Source: Orientallactaga sibirica (taxonomy: Eukaryota > Chordata > Mammalia > Rodentia > Dipodidae). Taken from it: a stretch of DNA of 64,000 bases. Location of the stretch: contig JAEOAD010002327.1 in NCBI GenBank assembly GCA_036365145.1, positions 703,649 to 767,648 of the forward strand. The letters are read 5' to 3'. Under the pieces are notes generated by a model. That model was given only the letters and a program-made list of their open reading frames with translations, searched no databases and had not been told where the DNA came from. Of this stretch, positions 40,501-53,965 are shown in pieces. The translations under genes were made by a program, and so were the position numbers. Position 1 is the first letter of the stretch. Each line of letters starts with the position of its first letter.

Positions 40501-42990
40501 TCAAATCAAACTATTTTAGAAATGAAGGTAGTCTATTAAGTTGTACATCTTGTTAGATTACAAAAACTAGGAAAGTTTGATCTTGCTGCCCTGAAGACTC
40601 TTCTCAAGAAAGGAACTGATTTCGGGAACAGAACAGCCTTATTTCACACAGTACTGTGTTCGGCAATGAAGGCGTTTGTTTTCTAAACAAACTACGTTAG
40701 AAATGTGCTTAATCTACTAAGTTGTACATCTTGTTAGATTACACAAACTAGGAAAGTTTGATCTTGCTGCACTGAAGACTGTTCGTAAGAAAGCAACTGA
40801 TTTGGGGATCAGAACACGCTTATTTCACACAGTACTGTGTTCGGCAATGAAGGTGTTTGTTTTCTAAACAAACTACGTTAGAAATGTGGTTAATCTACTA
40901 AGTTGTACATCTTGTTAGATTACACAAACTAGGAAAGTTTGATCTTGCTGCACTGAAGACTCTTCGTAAGAAAGCAACTCATTTGGAGAACAGAATCGCC
41001 TTATTTCACACAGTACTGTGTTCGGCAATGAAGGTGTTTGTTTTCTAAACAAACTACGTTATAAATGTGGTTAATCTACTGAGTTGTACATCTTGTTAGA
41101 TTACACAAACTAGGAAAGTTTGATCTTGCTGCACTGAAGAGTCTTCGTGAGAAACCAACTCATTTGGGGAACAGAACAGCATTATTTCACACAGTACTGT
41201 CTTTGGCAATGAATGGGTTTGTTTTCTAAACAAACTACTTTAGAAATGAAGGTAGTCTATTAAGTTGTACATCTTGTTAGATTACACAAACTAGGAAAGT
41301 AGCATCTTGCTGCACTGAAGACTCTTCGTAAGAAAGCATCTCATTTGGGTAACAGTACAGCCTTATTTCACACAGTACTGTGTTCGGCAATGAAGGCGTT
41401 TGTTTTCTAAACAAACTGCGTTAGAAATGTGGTTAATCTACTAAGTTGTACATCTTGTTAGATTATACAAACTAGGAAAGTTTGATCTTGCTGCACTGAA
41501 GACTCTTCGTAAGAAAGCAACTCATTTGGGGATCAGAACATGCTTATTTCACACAGTACTGTGTTCGGCAATGAAGGTGTTTGTTTTCTAAACAAACTAC
41601 GTTAGAAATGTGGTTAATCTAGTAAATTCTACATCTTGTTAGATTACACAAACTAGGAAAGTTTGATCTTGCTGCACTGAAGACTTCGTAAGAAAGCAAC
41701 TCATTTGGGGATCAGAACAGGCTTATTTCACACAGTACTGTGTTCGGCAATGAAGGCGTTTGTTTTCTAAACAACCTAGGTTAGAAATGTGGTTAATCTA
41801 CTAAGTTGTACATCTTTTTAGATTACACAAACTAGGAAAGTTTGATCTTGCTGCACTGAAGACTCTTCGTAAGAAAGCAAGTCATTTATAGAACAGAACT
41901 AGCTTACTTCACACAGTACTGCATTCTGCAATGAAGGTGTTTGTTTTCTAAACAAACTACGTTAGAAATGTGGTTAATCTACTAAATTCTACATCTGGTT
42001 AGATTACACAAACTAGGAAAGTTTGATCTTGCTGCACTGAAGACTCTTCGTAAGAAAGCAACTGATTTGGGAATCAGAACACGCTTATTTCACAAAGTAC
42101 GGTCTTCGGCAATTAAGGCGTTTGTTTTCTAAACAAACTACGTTATAAATTTGGTTAATCTCCTAAATTGTACATCTTGTTAGATTACACAAACTAGGAA
42201 TGTTTGATCTTGCTACACTGAAGAGTCTTCGTAAGAAACCAACTCATTTGGGGAACAGTACAGCCTTATTTCCCACAGTACTGTGTTCGGTAATGAAGGC
42301 GTTTGTTTTCTAAACAACCTACGTTAGAAATGTGGTTAATCTACTAAGTTGTACATCTTGTTAGATTACACAAACTAGGAACGTTTGATCTTGCTGCACT
42401 GAAGACTCTTCGTAAGAAAGCAACTCATTTGGGGAACAGAACAGCCTTATTTCACACAGCACTGTGTTCGGCAATGAATGGGTTTGTTTTCTAAACAAAC
42501 TACTTTAGAAATGAATGTAGTCTATTAAGTTGTACATCTTGTTAGATTACAAAAACTAGGAAAGTTTGATCTTGCTGCCCTCAAGACTCTTCTCAAAGAA
42601 AGCAACTGATTTGGGGAACAGAACAGTCTTATTTCACACAGTACTGTGTTTGGCAATGAAGGCGTTTGTTTTCTAAACAAACTATGTTAGAAAATGGTTA
42701 ATCTACTAAGTTGTACATCTTGTTAGATTACACAAACTAGGAAAGTTTGATCTTGCTGCACTGAAGACTCTTCTTAAGAAAGCAACTCATTTGTGGAACA
42801 GAACTAGCTTTCTTCACACAGTACTGCATTTGCAATGAAGGTGTTTGTTTTCTAAACAAACTACATTAGAAAATGTGGTTAATCTACTAAGTTGTACATC
42901 TTGTTAGATTACACAAACTAGGAAAGTTTGATCTTGCTGCACTGAAAAGTCTTCGTAAGAAACCAACTCATTTGGGGAACAGAACAGCCT
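31501..42990 (+). repeat. Satellite with TCTCAAG marker monomers
   Basis: A distinctive monomer with CTTCTCAAGAAAGCAACTG (usually ending GATTTCGGGAAC) occurs with TCTCAAG at 31,547, 32,273, 32,454, 33,721, 34,626, 36,083, 38,613, 40,602 and 42,591 (the last as TCTCAAAG). Spacings are about 4, 1, 7, 5, 8, 14, 11 and 11 monomers. The final two equal intervals of 1,989 bp indicate an 11-monomer HOR at about 38.6-42.6 kb. In addition, GTAGCATCTTG at 39,851 recurs at 41,299 (eight monomers). Confidence 0.7.
35028..35052 (+). repeat. Monomer with small insertion beside the palindrome
   Basis: The palindrome region reads CAGTACTGTACTTGTTCGG instead of the usual CAGTACTGTGTTCGG, a four-base gain that looks like a slipped duplicate of TACT. 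It is a single-copy oddity in this window. Confidence 0.75.
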
Positions 42991-44040
42991 TATTTCACAC
43001 AGTACTGTGTTCGGCAATGAAAGGTTTTGTTTTCTAAACAACCTATGGTAGAAATGTGTTTAATCTACTAAATTGTACATCTTGTTAGATTACACAAACT
43101 AGGAAAGTTTGATCTTGCTGCACTGAAGACTCTTCGTAAGAAAGCAACTCATTTGGGGAACAGAACAGCCTTATTTCACACAGTACTGTGTTCGGGAATG
43201 AAGGGGTTTGTTTTCTAAACAAACTACTTTAGAAATGTGGGTAATCTATTAAGTTGTACATCTTGTTAGATTACAAAAACTAGGAAAGTTTGATCTTGCT
43301 GCACTGAAGACTCTTCTCAAGAAAACATCTGATTTGGGAACAGAACAGCCTTATTTCACAGAGTACTGTGTTCGGCAATGAAGGTGTTTGTTTTCTAAAC
43401 AAACTACGTTATAAATGTGGTTAATCTACTAAGTTGTACATCTTGTTAGATTACACAAACTAGGAAAGTTTGATCTTGCTGCACTGAAGAGTCTTCGTAA
43501 TAAACCAACTCATTTGTAGAACAGAACAGCATTATTTCACACAGTACTGCTTTTGCAATGAATGCGTTTGTTTTCTAAACAAACTACGTTAGAAATGAAG
43601 TTAATCTATTAAGTTGTACATCTTGTTAGATTACACAAACTAGGAAAGTTTGATCTTGCTGCACTGAAGACTCTTCGAAAGAAAGCAACTCATTTGGGGA
43701 ACAGAACAGCCTTATTTCACACAGTACTGTGTTCGGTAATGAAGGCGTTTGTTTTCTAAACAAACTACGTTAGAAATGTGGTTAATCTACTAAGTTGTAC
43801 ATCTTGTTAGATTATACAAACTAGGAAAGTTTGATCTTGCTGCACTGAAGACTCTTCGTAAGAAAGCAACTCATTTGGGGAACAGAACAGCCTTATTTCA
43901 CACAGTACTGTGTTCGGCAATGAAGGTGTTTGTTTTATAAACAAACTACGTTAGAAATGTGGTTAATCTACTAAATTCTACATCTTGTTAGATTACACAA
44001 ACTAGGAAAGTTTGATCTTGCTGCACTGATGACTTCGTAA
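41682..44040 (+). repeat. 13-monomer spacing of a 3-bp deletion marker
   Basis: The linker GAAGACTCTTCGTAAG is shortened by three bases to GACTTCGTAAG at 41,682 and 44,031, 2,349 bp apart (13 monomers). Both are followed by the GGGGATCAGAACAGGC variant, so they share ancestry rather than being independent deletions. Confidence 0.6.
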
Positions 44041-47000
44041 GAAAGCAACTCATTTGGGGATCAGAACAGGCTTATTTCACACAGTACTGTTTTCGGCAAT
44101 GAAGGCGTTTGTTTTCTAAACAAACCTACGTTAGAAATGTGGTTAATCTACTACGTTGTACATCTTGTTAGATTACACAAACTAGGAAAGTTTGATCTTG
44201 CTGCACTGAAGAGTCTTCGTAAGAAAGCAACTCATTTGTAGAACAGAACAGCCTTATTTCACACAGTACTGCATTCTGCAATGAGTGTGTTTGTTTTCTA
44301 AACAAACTACGTTAGAAATGAAGTTAATCTATTAAATTGTACATCTTGTTAGATTACACAAACTAGGAAAGTTTGATCTTGCTGCACTCAAGACTCTTCT
44401 CAAGAAAGCAACTGATTTAGGGAACAGAACAGCCTTATTTCACACAGTACTGTGTTCGGCAATGAAGGTGTTTGTTTTCTAAACAAACTACGTTATAAAT
44501 TTGGTTAATCTACTAAATTGTACATCTTGTTAGATTACACAAACTAGGAAAGTTTGATCTTGCTGCACTGAAGACTCTTCGTAAGAAACCAACTCATTTG
44601 GGAACAGAACAGCCTTATTTCACACAGTACTGTGTTCGGCAATGAAGGTGTTTGTTTTCTAAACAAACTACGTTAGAAATGTGGTTAATCTACTAAATTG
44701 TACATCTTGTTAGATTACACAAACTAGGAAAAGTTTGATCTTGCTGCACTGAAGACTCTTCGTAAGAAAGCAACTCATTTGGGAACAGAACAGCCTTATT
44801 TCACACAGTACTGTGTTCGGCAATGAAGGGGTTTGTTTTCTAAACAAACTACGTTACAAATGAATGGTTAATCTACTAAGTTGTACATCTTGTTAGATTA
44901 CACAAACTAGGAAAGTTTGATCTTGCTGCACTCAAGACTCTTCAAGAAAGCAACTCATTTGGGAACAGAACAGCCTTATTTCACACAGTACTGTGTTGGC
45001 AATGAAGGTGTTTGTTTTCTAAACAAACTACGTTAGAAATGTGGTTAATCTACTAAGTTGTACATCTTGTTAGATTACACAAACTAGGAAAGTTTGATCT
45101 TGCTGCACTGAAGACTCTTTGTAAGAAAGCAACTCATTTGAGGATCAGAACTAGCTTATTTCACACAGTACTGCATTTGCAATGAAGGCGTTTGTTTTCT
45201 AAACAAACTATGTTAGAAATGTGGTTAATCTACTAAGTTGTACATCTTGTTAGATTACACAAACTAGGAAAGTTTGATCTTGCTGCACTGAAGACTCTTC
45301 GTAAGAAAGCAACTCATTTGGGGAACAGAAATAGCCTTATTTCACACAGTACTGCATTTGCAATGAAGGTGTTTGTTTTCTAAACAAACTACGTTAGAAA
45401 TGTGGTTAATCTACTAAGTTGTACATCTTGTTAGATTACACAAACTAGGAAACGTTTGATCTTGCTGCACTGAAGACTCTTCGTAAGAAAGCAACTCATT
45501 TGGAGAACAGAACAGCCTTATTTCACACAGTACTGTGTTCGGCAATGAAGGGGTTTGTTTTCTAAACAAACTACGTTAGAAATGAAGTTAATCTACTAAG
45601 TTGTACATCTTGTTAGATTACACAAACTAGGAAAGTTTGATCTTGCTGCACTGAAGACTCTTCTCAAGAAAACAACTCATTTGGGGAACAGAACAGCCTT
45701 ATTTCACACAGTACTGTGTTCGGCAATGAAGGCGTTTGTTTTCTAAACAAACTATGTTAGAAATGTGGTTAATCTACTAAGTTGTACATCTTGTTAGATT
45801 ACACAAACTAGGAAAGTTTGATCTTGCTGCACTGAAGACTCTTCGTAAGAAAACAACTCATTTGTAGAACAGAACTAGCTTATTTCACACAGTACTGCAT
45901 GTTGCAATGAAGGCGTTTGTTTTCTAAACAAACTACGTTAGAAATGTGGTTAATCTACTAACTTGTACATCTTGTTAGATTACACAAACTAGGAAAGTTT
46001 GATCTTGCTGCACTGAAGACTCTTCGTAAGAAAGCAACTCATTTGGGGAACAGAACAGCCTTATTTCACACAGTACTGTGTTTTGCAATGAAGGCGTTTG
46101 TTTTCTAAACAAACTACGTTAGAAATGTGGTTAATCTACTAAGTTGTACATCTTGTTAGATTACACAAACTAGGAAAGTTTGATCTTGCTGCACTGAAGA
46201 CTCTTCGTAAAGAAAGCAACTCATTTGGGGAACAGAACAGCCTTATTTCACACAGTACTGCATTTCGGCAATGAAGGTGTTTGTTTTCTAAACAAACTAC
46301 GTTAGAAATGTGGTTAATCTACTAAATTCTGTACATCTTGTTAGATTACACAAACTAGGAAAGTTTGATCTTGCTGCACTGAAGACTCTTCGTAAAGAAA
46401 GCAACTCATTTGGGGATCAGAACAGCCTTATTTCACACAGTACTGTGTTCGGCAATGAAGGGTTTGTTTTCTAAACAAATTACGTTAGAAATGTGGTTAA
46501 TCTACTAAATTGTACATCTTGTTAGATTATACAAACTAGGAAAGTTTGATCTTGCTGCACTGAAGACTCTTCGTAAGAAAGCAACTCATTTGAGAACAGA
46601 ACAGCCTTATTTCACACAGTACTGTGTTCGGCAATGAAGGTGTTTGTTTTCTAAACAAACTACTTTAGAAATGTGGTTAATCTATACTAAATTGTACATC
46701 TTGTTAGATTACACAAACTAGGAAAGTTTGATCTTGCTGCACTCAAGACTCTTCTCAAGAAAGCAACTGATTTGGGGAACAGAACAGCCTTATTTCACAC
46801 AGTACTGTGTTCGGCAATGAAGGTGTTTGTTTTCTAAACAAACTACGTTAGAAATGTGGTTAATCTACTAAGTTGTACATCTTGTTAGATTACACAAACT
46901 AGGAAAGTTTGATCTTGCTGCACTGAAGACTCTTCTCAAGAAAGCAACTCATTTGGGAACAGAACAGCCTTATTTCACACAGTACTGTGTTCGGCAATGA

Positions 47001-50000
47001 AGGTGTTTGTTTTTCTAAACAAACTACGTTAGAAATGTGGTTAATCTACTAAATTCTACATCTTGTTAGATTACACAAACTAGGAAAGTTTGATCTTGCT
47101 GCACTGAAGACTCTTCGTCAAGAAAGCAACTCATTTGGGATCAGAACAGGCTTATTTCACACAGTACTGTGTTCGGCAATGAAAGGGTTTGTTTTTCTAA
47201 ACAAACTACGTTACAAATGTGGTTAATCTACTAAGTTGTACATCTTGTTAGATTACACAAACTAGGAAAGTTTGATCTTGCTGCACTGAAGACTCTTCGT
47301 AAGAAAGCAACTCATTTGGAGAACAGAATAGCCTTATTTCACACAGTACTGTGTTTGGCAATGAAGGTGTTTGTTTTCTAAACAAACTACGTTAGAAATG
47401 TGGTTAATCTACTAAATTGTACATCTTGTTAGATTACACAAACTAGGAAAGTTTGATCTTGCTGCACTGAAGACTCTTCGTAAGAAAGCAACTCATTTGT
47501 AGGGATCAGAACACGTTTATTTCACACAGTACTGTGTTTGCAATGAAGGTGTTTGTTTTCTAAACAAACTATGTTAGAAATGTGGTTAATCTACTAAGTT
47601 GTACATCTTGTTAGATTACACAAACTAGGAAAGTTTGATCTTGCTGCACTGAAGACTCTTCGTAAGAAAGCAACTCATTTGTAGAACAAAATAGCTTATT
47701 TCACACAGTACTGCATTTGCAATGAAGGTGTTTGTTTTCTAAACAAACTACGTTAGAAAATGGTTAATCTACTAAAGTTGTACATCTTGTTAGATTACAC
47801 AAACTAGGAAAATTTGATCTTGCTGCACTGAAGACTCTTCGTAAGAAAGCAACTCATTTGAGGAACAGAACAGACTTATTTCACACAGTACTGTGTTGGC
47901 AATGAAGGTGTTTGTTTTCTAAACAAACTACGTTAGAAATGTGGTTAATCTACTAAATTCTACATCTTGGTAGATTACACAAACTAGGAAAGTTTGATCT
48001 TGCTGCACTGAAGACTCTTCGTAAAGAAAGCAACTCATTTGAGGATCAGAACAGGCTTATTTCACACAGTACTGTGTTCGGCAATGAAGGTGTTTGTTTT
48101 CTAAACAAACTACGTTAGAAATGTGGTTAATCTACTAAGTTGTACATCTTGTTAGATTACACAAACTAGGAAAGTTTGATCTTGCTGCACTGAAGACTCT
48201 TCGTAAGAAAGCAACTCATTTGGAGAACAGAATAGCCTTATTTCACATAGTACTGTGTTCAGCAATGAAGGTGTTTGTTTTCTAAACAAACTACGTTAGA
48301 AATGTGGTTAATCTACTAAATTCTACATCTTGTTAGATTACACAAACTAGGAAAGTTTGATCTTGCTGCACTGAAGACTCTTGTAAAGAAAGCAACTCAT
48401 TTGGAGGAACAGAACAGCCTTATTTCACACAGTACTGTGTTCGGCAATGAAGGCGTTTGTTTTCTAAACAAACTACGTTAGAAATGTGGTTAATCTACTA
48501 AGTTGTACATCTTGTTAGATTACACAAACTAGGAAAGTTTGATCTTGCTGCACTGAAGACTCTTCGTAAGAAAGCAACTCATTTGGGGAACAGAACAGCC
48601 TTATTTCACACAGTACTGTGTTCGGCAATGAAGGGTGTTTGTTTTCTAAACAAACTACGTTATAAATGAAGTTAATCTACTAAGTTGTACATCTTGTTAG
48701 ATTACACAAACTAGGAAAGTTTGATCTTGCTGCACTGAAGACTCTTCTAAAGAAAGCAACTCATTTGGGAACAGAACAGCCTTATTTCACACAGTACTGT
48801 GTTCGGCAATGAAAGGGTTTGTTTTTCTAAACAAACTACGTTATAAATGTGGTTAATCTACTAAGTTGTACATCTTGTTAGATTACACAAACTAGGAAAG
48901 TTTGATCTTGCTGCACTGAAGACTCTTCGTAAGAAAGCAACTGATTTGAGGATCAGAACTGGCTTATTTCACACAGTACTGTGTTTGGCAATGAAGGTGT
49001 TTGTTTTCTAAACAAACTACGTTAGAAATGTGGTTAATCTACTAAATTGTACATCTTGTTAGATTACACAAACTAGGAAAGTTTGATCTTGCTGAACTGA
49101 AGACTCTTCGTAGAAACCAACTCATTTGGGGAACAGAACAGCCTTATTTCACACAGTACTGTGTTCGGCAATGAAGGTTTCTTTTCTAAACAAACTACAC
49201 GTTATAAATGTGGTTAATCTACTAATTTGTACATCTTGTTAGATTACACAAACTAGGAAAGTTTGATCTTGCTGCACTGAAGACTCTTCGTAAGAAATCA
49301 ACTCATTTGGAGAACAGAATAGCCTTATTTCACACAGTACTGTGTTCGGCAATGAAGGTGTTTTGTTTTCTAAACAAACTACGTTAGAAATGTGGTTAAT
49401 CTACTAAATTGTACATCTTGTTAGATTACACAAACTAGGAAAGTTTGATCTTGCTGCAATGAAGACTCTTCGTAAGAAAGCAACTCATTTGGAGAACAGA
49501 ACAGCTTAAACAGTACTGTGTTTGGCAATGAAGGTGTTTGTTTTCTAAACAAACTACGTTTGCTGGTTAATCTACTAAAGACATATTGTTAGATTACACA
49601 AACTAGGAAAGTTTGATCTTGCTGCACTGAAGACTCTTCTCAAGAAAGCAACTGATTTGGGAACAGAACACTAGCTTATTTCACACAGTACTGTGTTTGG
49701 CAATGAAAGGTGTTTGTTTTCTAAACAAACTACGTTAGAAATATGGTTAATCTACTAAGTTGTACATCTTGTTAGATTACACAAACTAGGAAAGTTTGAT
49801 CTTGCTGCACCTCAAGACTCTTCTCAAGAAAGCAACTCATTTGGAGAACAGAACAGCCTTATTTCACACAGTACTGCATTCGGCAATGAAAGGTGTTTGT
49901 TTTCTAAACAAACTACGTTAGAAATGTGGTTAATCTACTAAGTTGTACATCTTGTTAGATTACACAAACTAGGAAAGTTTGATCTTGCTGCACTGAAGAC
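42991..50000 (+). repeat. Low-diversity satellite rich in 1-bp indels
   Basis: Monomers here differ little from the consensus in substitutions but carry many one-base length changes in homopolymers: GTAAAGAAAGC near 46,207, 46,392 and 48,021; GTTTTTCTAAAC near 47,010, 47,190 and 48,820; GAAAATGGTTAATC near 47,757; TTTGGGAAC in place of TTTGGGGAAC repeatedly. True class B monomers end at about 42.5 kb; A/B hybrids (AATGAAGTTAATCTA) appear at about 43,597, 44,311, 45,579 and 48,665. Confidence 0.7.
49443..49610 (+). repeat. Degraded monomer with several deletions
   Basis: The period is 168 bp. ACAGCTTAAACAGTACTG replaces the usual stretch with CCTTATTTCACA, and ACGTTTGCTGGTTAATC followed by ACTAAAGACATATTG replaces the normal spacer. 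Several separate losses in one monomer are unusual among otherwise near-consensus neighbours. Confidence 0.8.
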
Positions 50001-52522
50001 TCTTTCAAAAAAGCAACTCATTTGGTGATCAGAACAGCTTATTTCACACAGTACTGTGTTCGGCAATGAAGGTGTTTGTTTTCTAAACAAACTATGTTAG
50101 AAATGTGGTTAATCTACTAAGTTGTACATCTTGTTAGATTACACAAACTAGGAAAGTTTGATCTTGCTGCACTGAAGACTCTTCGTAAGAAAGCAACTCA
50201 TTTGGAGAACAGAACAGCCTTATTTCACACAGTACTGTGTTCGGCAATGAAGGTGTTTGTTTTCTAAACAAACTACGTTAGAAATGTGGTTAATCTACTA
50301 AGTTCTACATCTTGTTAGATTACACAAACTAGGAAAGTTTGATCTTGCTGCACTGAAGACTCTTCGTAAGAAAGCAACTCATTTGTAGAACAGAACAGCC
50401 TTATTTCACACAGTACTGCATTTGCAATGAAGGTGTTTGTTTTCTAAACAAACTACGTTAGAAATGTGGTTAATCTACTAAGTTGTACATCTTGTTAGAT
50501 TACACAAACTAGGAAAGTTTGATCTTGCTGCACTGAAGACTCTTCGTAAGAAAGCAACTCATTTGTAGAACAGAACAAGCTTATTTCACACAGTACTGCA
50601 TTTGCAATGAAGGTGTTTGTTTTCTAAACAAACTACGTTAGAAATGTGGTTAATCTACTAAGTTGTACATCTTGTTAGATTACACAAACTAGGAAAGTTT
50701 GATCTTGCTGCACTGAAGACTCTTCGTAAGAAAGCAACTCATTTGGAGAACAGAACAGCCTTATTTCACACAGTACTGTGTTTGGCAATGAAGGTGTTTG
50801 TTTTCTAAACAAACTACGTTAGAAATGTGGTTAATCTACTAAATTCTACATCTTGTTAGATTACACAAACTAGGAAAGTTTGATCTTGCTGCACTGAAGA
50901 CTCTTCGTAAGAAAGCAACTCATTTGGTGATCAGAACAGCCTTATTTCACACAGTACTGTGTTCAGCAATGAAGGGGTTTGTTTTCTAAACAAACTACGT
51001 TAGAAATGTGGTTAATCTACTAAGTTGTACATCTTGTTAGATTACACAAACTAGGAAAGTTTGATCTTGCTGCACTGAAGACTATTCGTAAGAAAGCAAC
51101 TCATTTGCGGATCAGAATAGCCTTATTTCACACAGTACTGTGTTCAGCAATGAAGGTGTTTGTTTTCTAAACAAACTACGTTAGAAATGTGGTTAATCTA
51201 CTAAATTCTACATCTTGTTAGATTACACAAACTAGGAAATTTTGATCTTGCTGCACTGAAGACTCTTCGTAAGAAAGCAACTCATTTGGAGAACAGAACA
51301 GCCTTATTTCACACAGTACTGTGTTCTGCAATGAAGGTGTTTGTTTTCAAAACAAACTACGTTATAAATGTGGTTAATCTACTAAGTTGTACATCTTGTT
51401 AGATTACACAAACTAGGAAAGTTTGATCTTGCTGCACTGAAGACTCTTTGTAAGAAAGCAACTCATTTGGGGGAACAGAAACAGCCTTATTTCACACAGT
51501 ACTGTGTTCGGCAATGAAGGTGTTTTTGTTTTCTAAACAAACTACGTTATAAATGTGGTTAATCTACTAAGTTGTACATCTTGTTAGATTACACAAACTA
51601 GGAAAGTTTGATCTTGCTGCACTGAAGACTCTTCGTAAAGAAAGCAACTCATTTGGAGAACAGAATAGCCTTATTTCACACACTACTGTGTTCGGCAATG
51701 AATGGGTTTGTTTTCTAAACAAACTACGTTATAAATGTCGTTAATCTACTAAATTCTACATCTTGTTAGATTACACAAACTAGGAAAGTTTGATCTTGCT
51801 GCACTGAAGACTCTTCGTAAGAAACCAACTGATTTGGGGATCAGAACACGCTTATTTCACACAGTACTGTGTTCGGCAATGAAGGCGTTTGTTTTCTAAA
51901 CAAACTACGTTACAAATGTGGTTAATCTACTAAATTGTATATCTTGTTAGATTACACAAACTAGGAAAGTGTGATCTTGCTGCACTGAAGACTCTTCGTA
52001 AGAAAGCAACTCATTTGGAGAACAGAATCGCCTTATTTCACACAGTACTGTGTTCGGCAATGAAGGTGTTTCTTTTCTAAACAAACTACGTTATAAATGT
52101 GGTTAATCTACTAAGTTGTACATCTTGTTACATTACACAAACTAGGAAAGTTTGATCTTGCTGCAATGAAGACTCTTCGTAAGAAATCAACTCATTTGGA
52201 GAACAGAATACCCTTATTTCACACTTTAGTGTGTTCGGCAATGAAGGTGTTTGTTTTCTAAACAAACTACGTTAGAAATGTGGTTAATCTACGAAATTCT
52301 ACATATTGTTAGATTACACAAACTTGGAAAGTTTGATCTTGCTGCACTGAAGACTCTTCGTAAGAAAGCAACTGATTTGGGGATCAGTACACGCTTATTT
52401 CACACAGTACTGTGTTTGGCAATGAAGGTGTTTGTTTTCTAAACAAACTACGTTACAAATGTGGTTAATCTACTAAATTGTATATCTTGTGAGATTACAC
52501 AAACTAGGAAAGTTTGATCTTG
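50001..52522 (+). repeat. Uniform class A satellite leading into right HOR
   Basis: Near-consensus class A monomers, alternating between the AAGTTGTACA and AAATTCTACA spacer forms. Monomers with GGTGATCAGAACAGCC, GGAGAACAGAATAGCC and ATTTGGGGATCAGAAC linkers foreshadow the order seen in the HOR that follows. Confidence 0.65.
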
Positions 52523-53850
52523 CTGACCTCAAGACTCTTCTCAAGAAAGGAACTGATTTCGGGAACAGAACACCCTTATTTCACACAGTACTGCGTTCGG
52601 CAATGAAGGCGTTTGTTTTCTAAACAAACTATGTTAGAAATGTGGTTAATCTACTAAATTCTACATCTTGGTAGATTACACAAACTAGGAAAGTTTGATC
52701 TTGCTGCACTGAAGACTCTTCGTAAGAAAGCAACTCATTTGGTGATCAGAACAGGCTTATTTCACACAGTACTGTGTTTGCAATGAAGGTGTTTGTTTTC
52801 TAAACAAACTACGTTAGAAAATGTGGTTAATCTACTAAGTTGTACATCTTGTTAGATTACACAAACTAGGAAAGTTTGATCTTGCTGCACTGAAGACTCT
52901 TCGTAAGAAAGCAACTCATTTGGGAACAGAACACACTTATTTCACACAGTACTTTGTTCAGCAATGAAGGTGTTTGTTTTCTAAACAAACTACGTTAGAA
53001 ATGTGGTTAATCTACTAAATTCTACATCTTGTTAGATTACACAAACTAGGAAAGTTTGATCTTGCTGCACTGAAGACTCTTCGTAAAGAAAGCAACTCAT
53101 TTGAGGATCAGAACAGGCTTATTTCACACAGTACTGTATTCGGCAATGAAGGTGTTTTTTTCTAAACAAACTATGTTAGAAACGTGGTTAATCTACTAAG
53201 TTGTACATCTTGTTAGATTACACAAACTAGGAAAGTTTGATCTTGCTGCACTGAAGACTCTTCGTAAGAAAGCAACTCATTTGGAGAACAGAACAGCCTT
53301 ATTTCACATAGTACGGTGTTTTGGCAATGAAGGTGTTTGTTTTCTAAACAAACTACGTTATAAATGTGGTTAATCTACTAAGTTGTACATCTTGTTAGAT
53401 TACACAAACTAGGAAAGTTTGATCTTGCTGCACTGAAGACTCTTCGTAAGAAAGCAACTCATTTGGAGAACAGAATAGCCTTATTTCACACAGTACTGCA
53501 TTTGGCAATGAAGGTGTTTGTTTTCTAAACAAACTACGTTAGAAATGTGGTTAATCTACTAAAGTTGTACATCTTGTTAGATTACACAAACTAGGAAAGT
53601 TTGATCTTGCTGCACTGAAGACTCTTCATAAGAAAGCAACTCATTTGGGGATCAGAACACACTTATTTCACACAGTACTGTGTTCGGCAATGAAGGCGTT
53701 TGTTTTCTAAACAAACTACGTTAGAAATGTGGTTAATCTACTAAGTTGTACATCTTGTTAGATTACACAAACTAGGAAAGTTTGATCTTGCTGCACTGAA
53801 GACTCTTCGTAAGAAAGCAACTCATTTGGAGAACAGAACAGCCTTATTTC

Positions 53851-53864
53851 ACACAGTACTGTGT
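53851..53864. repeat. 14-bp perfect palindrome in a typical monomer
   Basis: ACACAGTACTGTGT equals its own reverse complement. It is present once per 181 bp in most monomers; common variants change one arm (CTGCGT, CTGCAT, CTGTTT). A typical copy is given here; the feature is array-wide. Single-base changes break the symmetry in perhaps a third of copies. Confidence 0.95.
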
Positions 53865-53878
53865 TCGGCAATGAAGGT

Positions 53879-53897
53879 GTTTGTTTTCTAAACAAAC
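53879..53897. repeat. Hairpin, 8-bp arms and 3-base loop
   Basis: GTTTGTTT-TCT-AAACAAAC, a perfect inverted repeat starting 14 bp after the palindrome. It is one of the best conserved parts of the unit in both arms of the array. The arms contain AAACAAA, a core resembling forkhead sites, but there is no evidence for binding. Confidence 0.95.
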
Positions 53898-53914
53898 TAC
53901 GTTAGAAATGTGGT

Positions 53915-53946
53915 TAATCTACTAAATTCTACATCTTGTTAGATTA
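53915..53946. repeat. Inverted repeat, 7-bp arms
   Basis: TAATCTA at 53,915-53,921 and TAGATTA at 53,940-53,946, separated by 18 bases. The arms stay intact while the spacer between them (AAGTTGTACA, AAATTGTACA or AAATTCTACA forms) is the most variable part of the class A monomer. Class B monomers read TAGTCTA in the left arm and so lose one pair. Confidence 0.85.
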
Positions 53947-53948
53947 CA

Positions 53949-53965
53949 CAAACTAGGAAAGTTTG
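53949..53965. repeat. Inverted repeat, 6-bp arms and 5-base loop
   Basis: CAAACT-AGGAA-AGTTTG. This is the fourth dyad of the unit, only two bases after the third. Variants AAACTTTG and AAATTTTG in some monomers weaken it. Confidence 0.85.

Noticed and set aside
53851..53864. Steroid-receptor-type palindrome in ACACAGTACTGTGT
   Set aside because: The half-sites ACA and TGT are separated by four bases, whereas the receptor element needs three.
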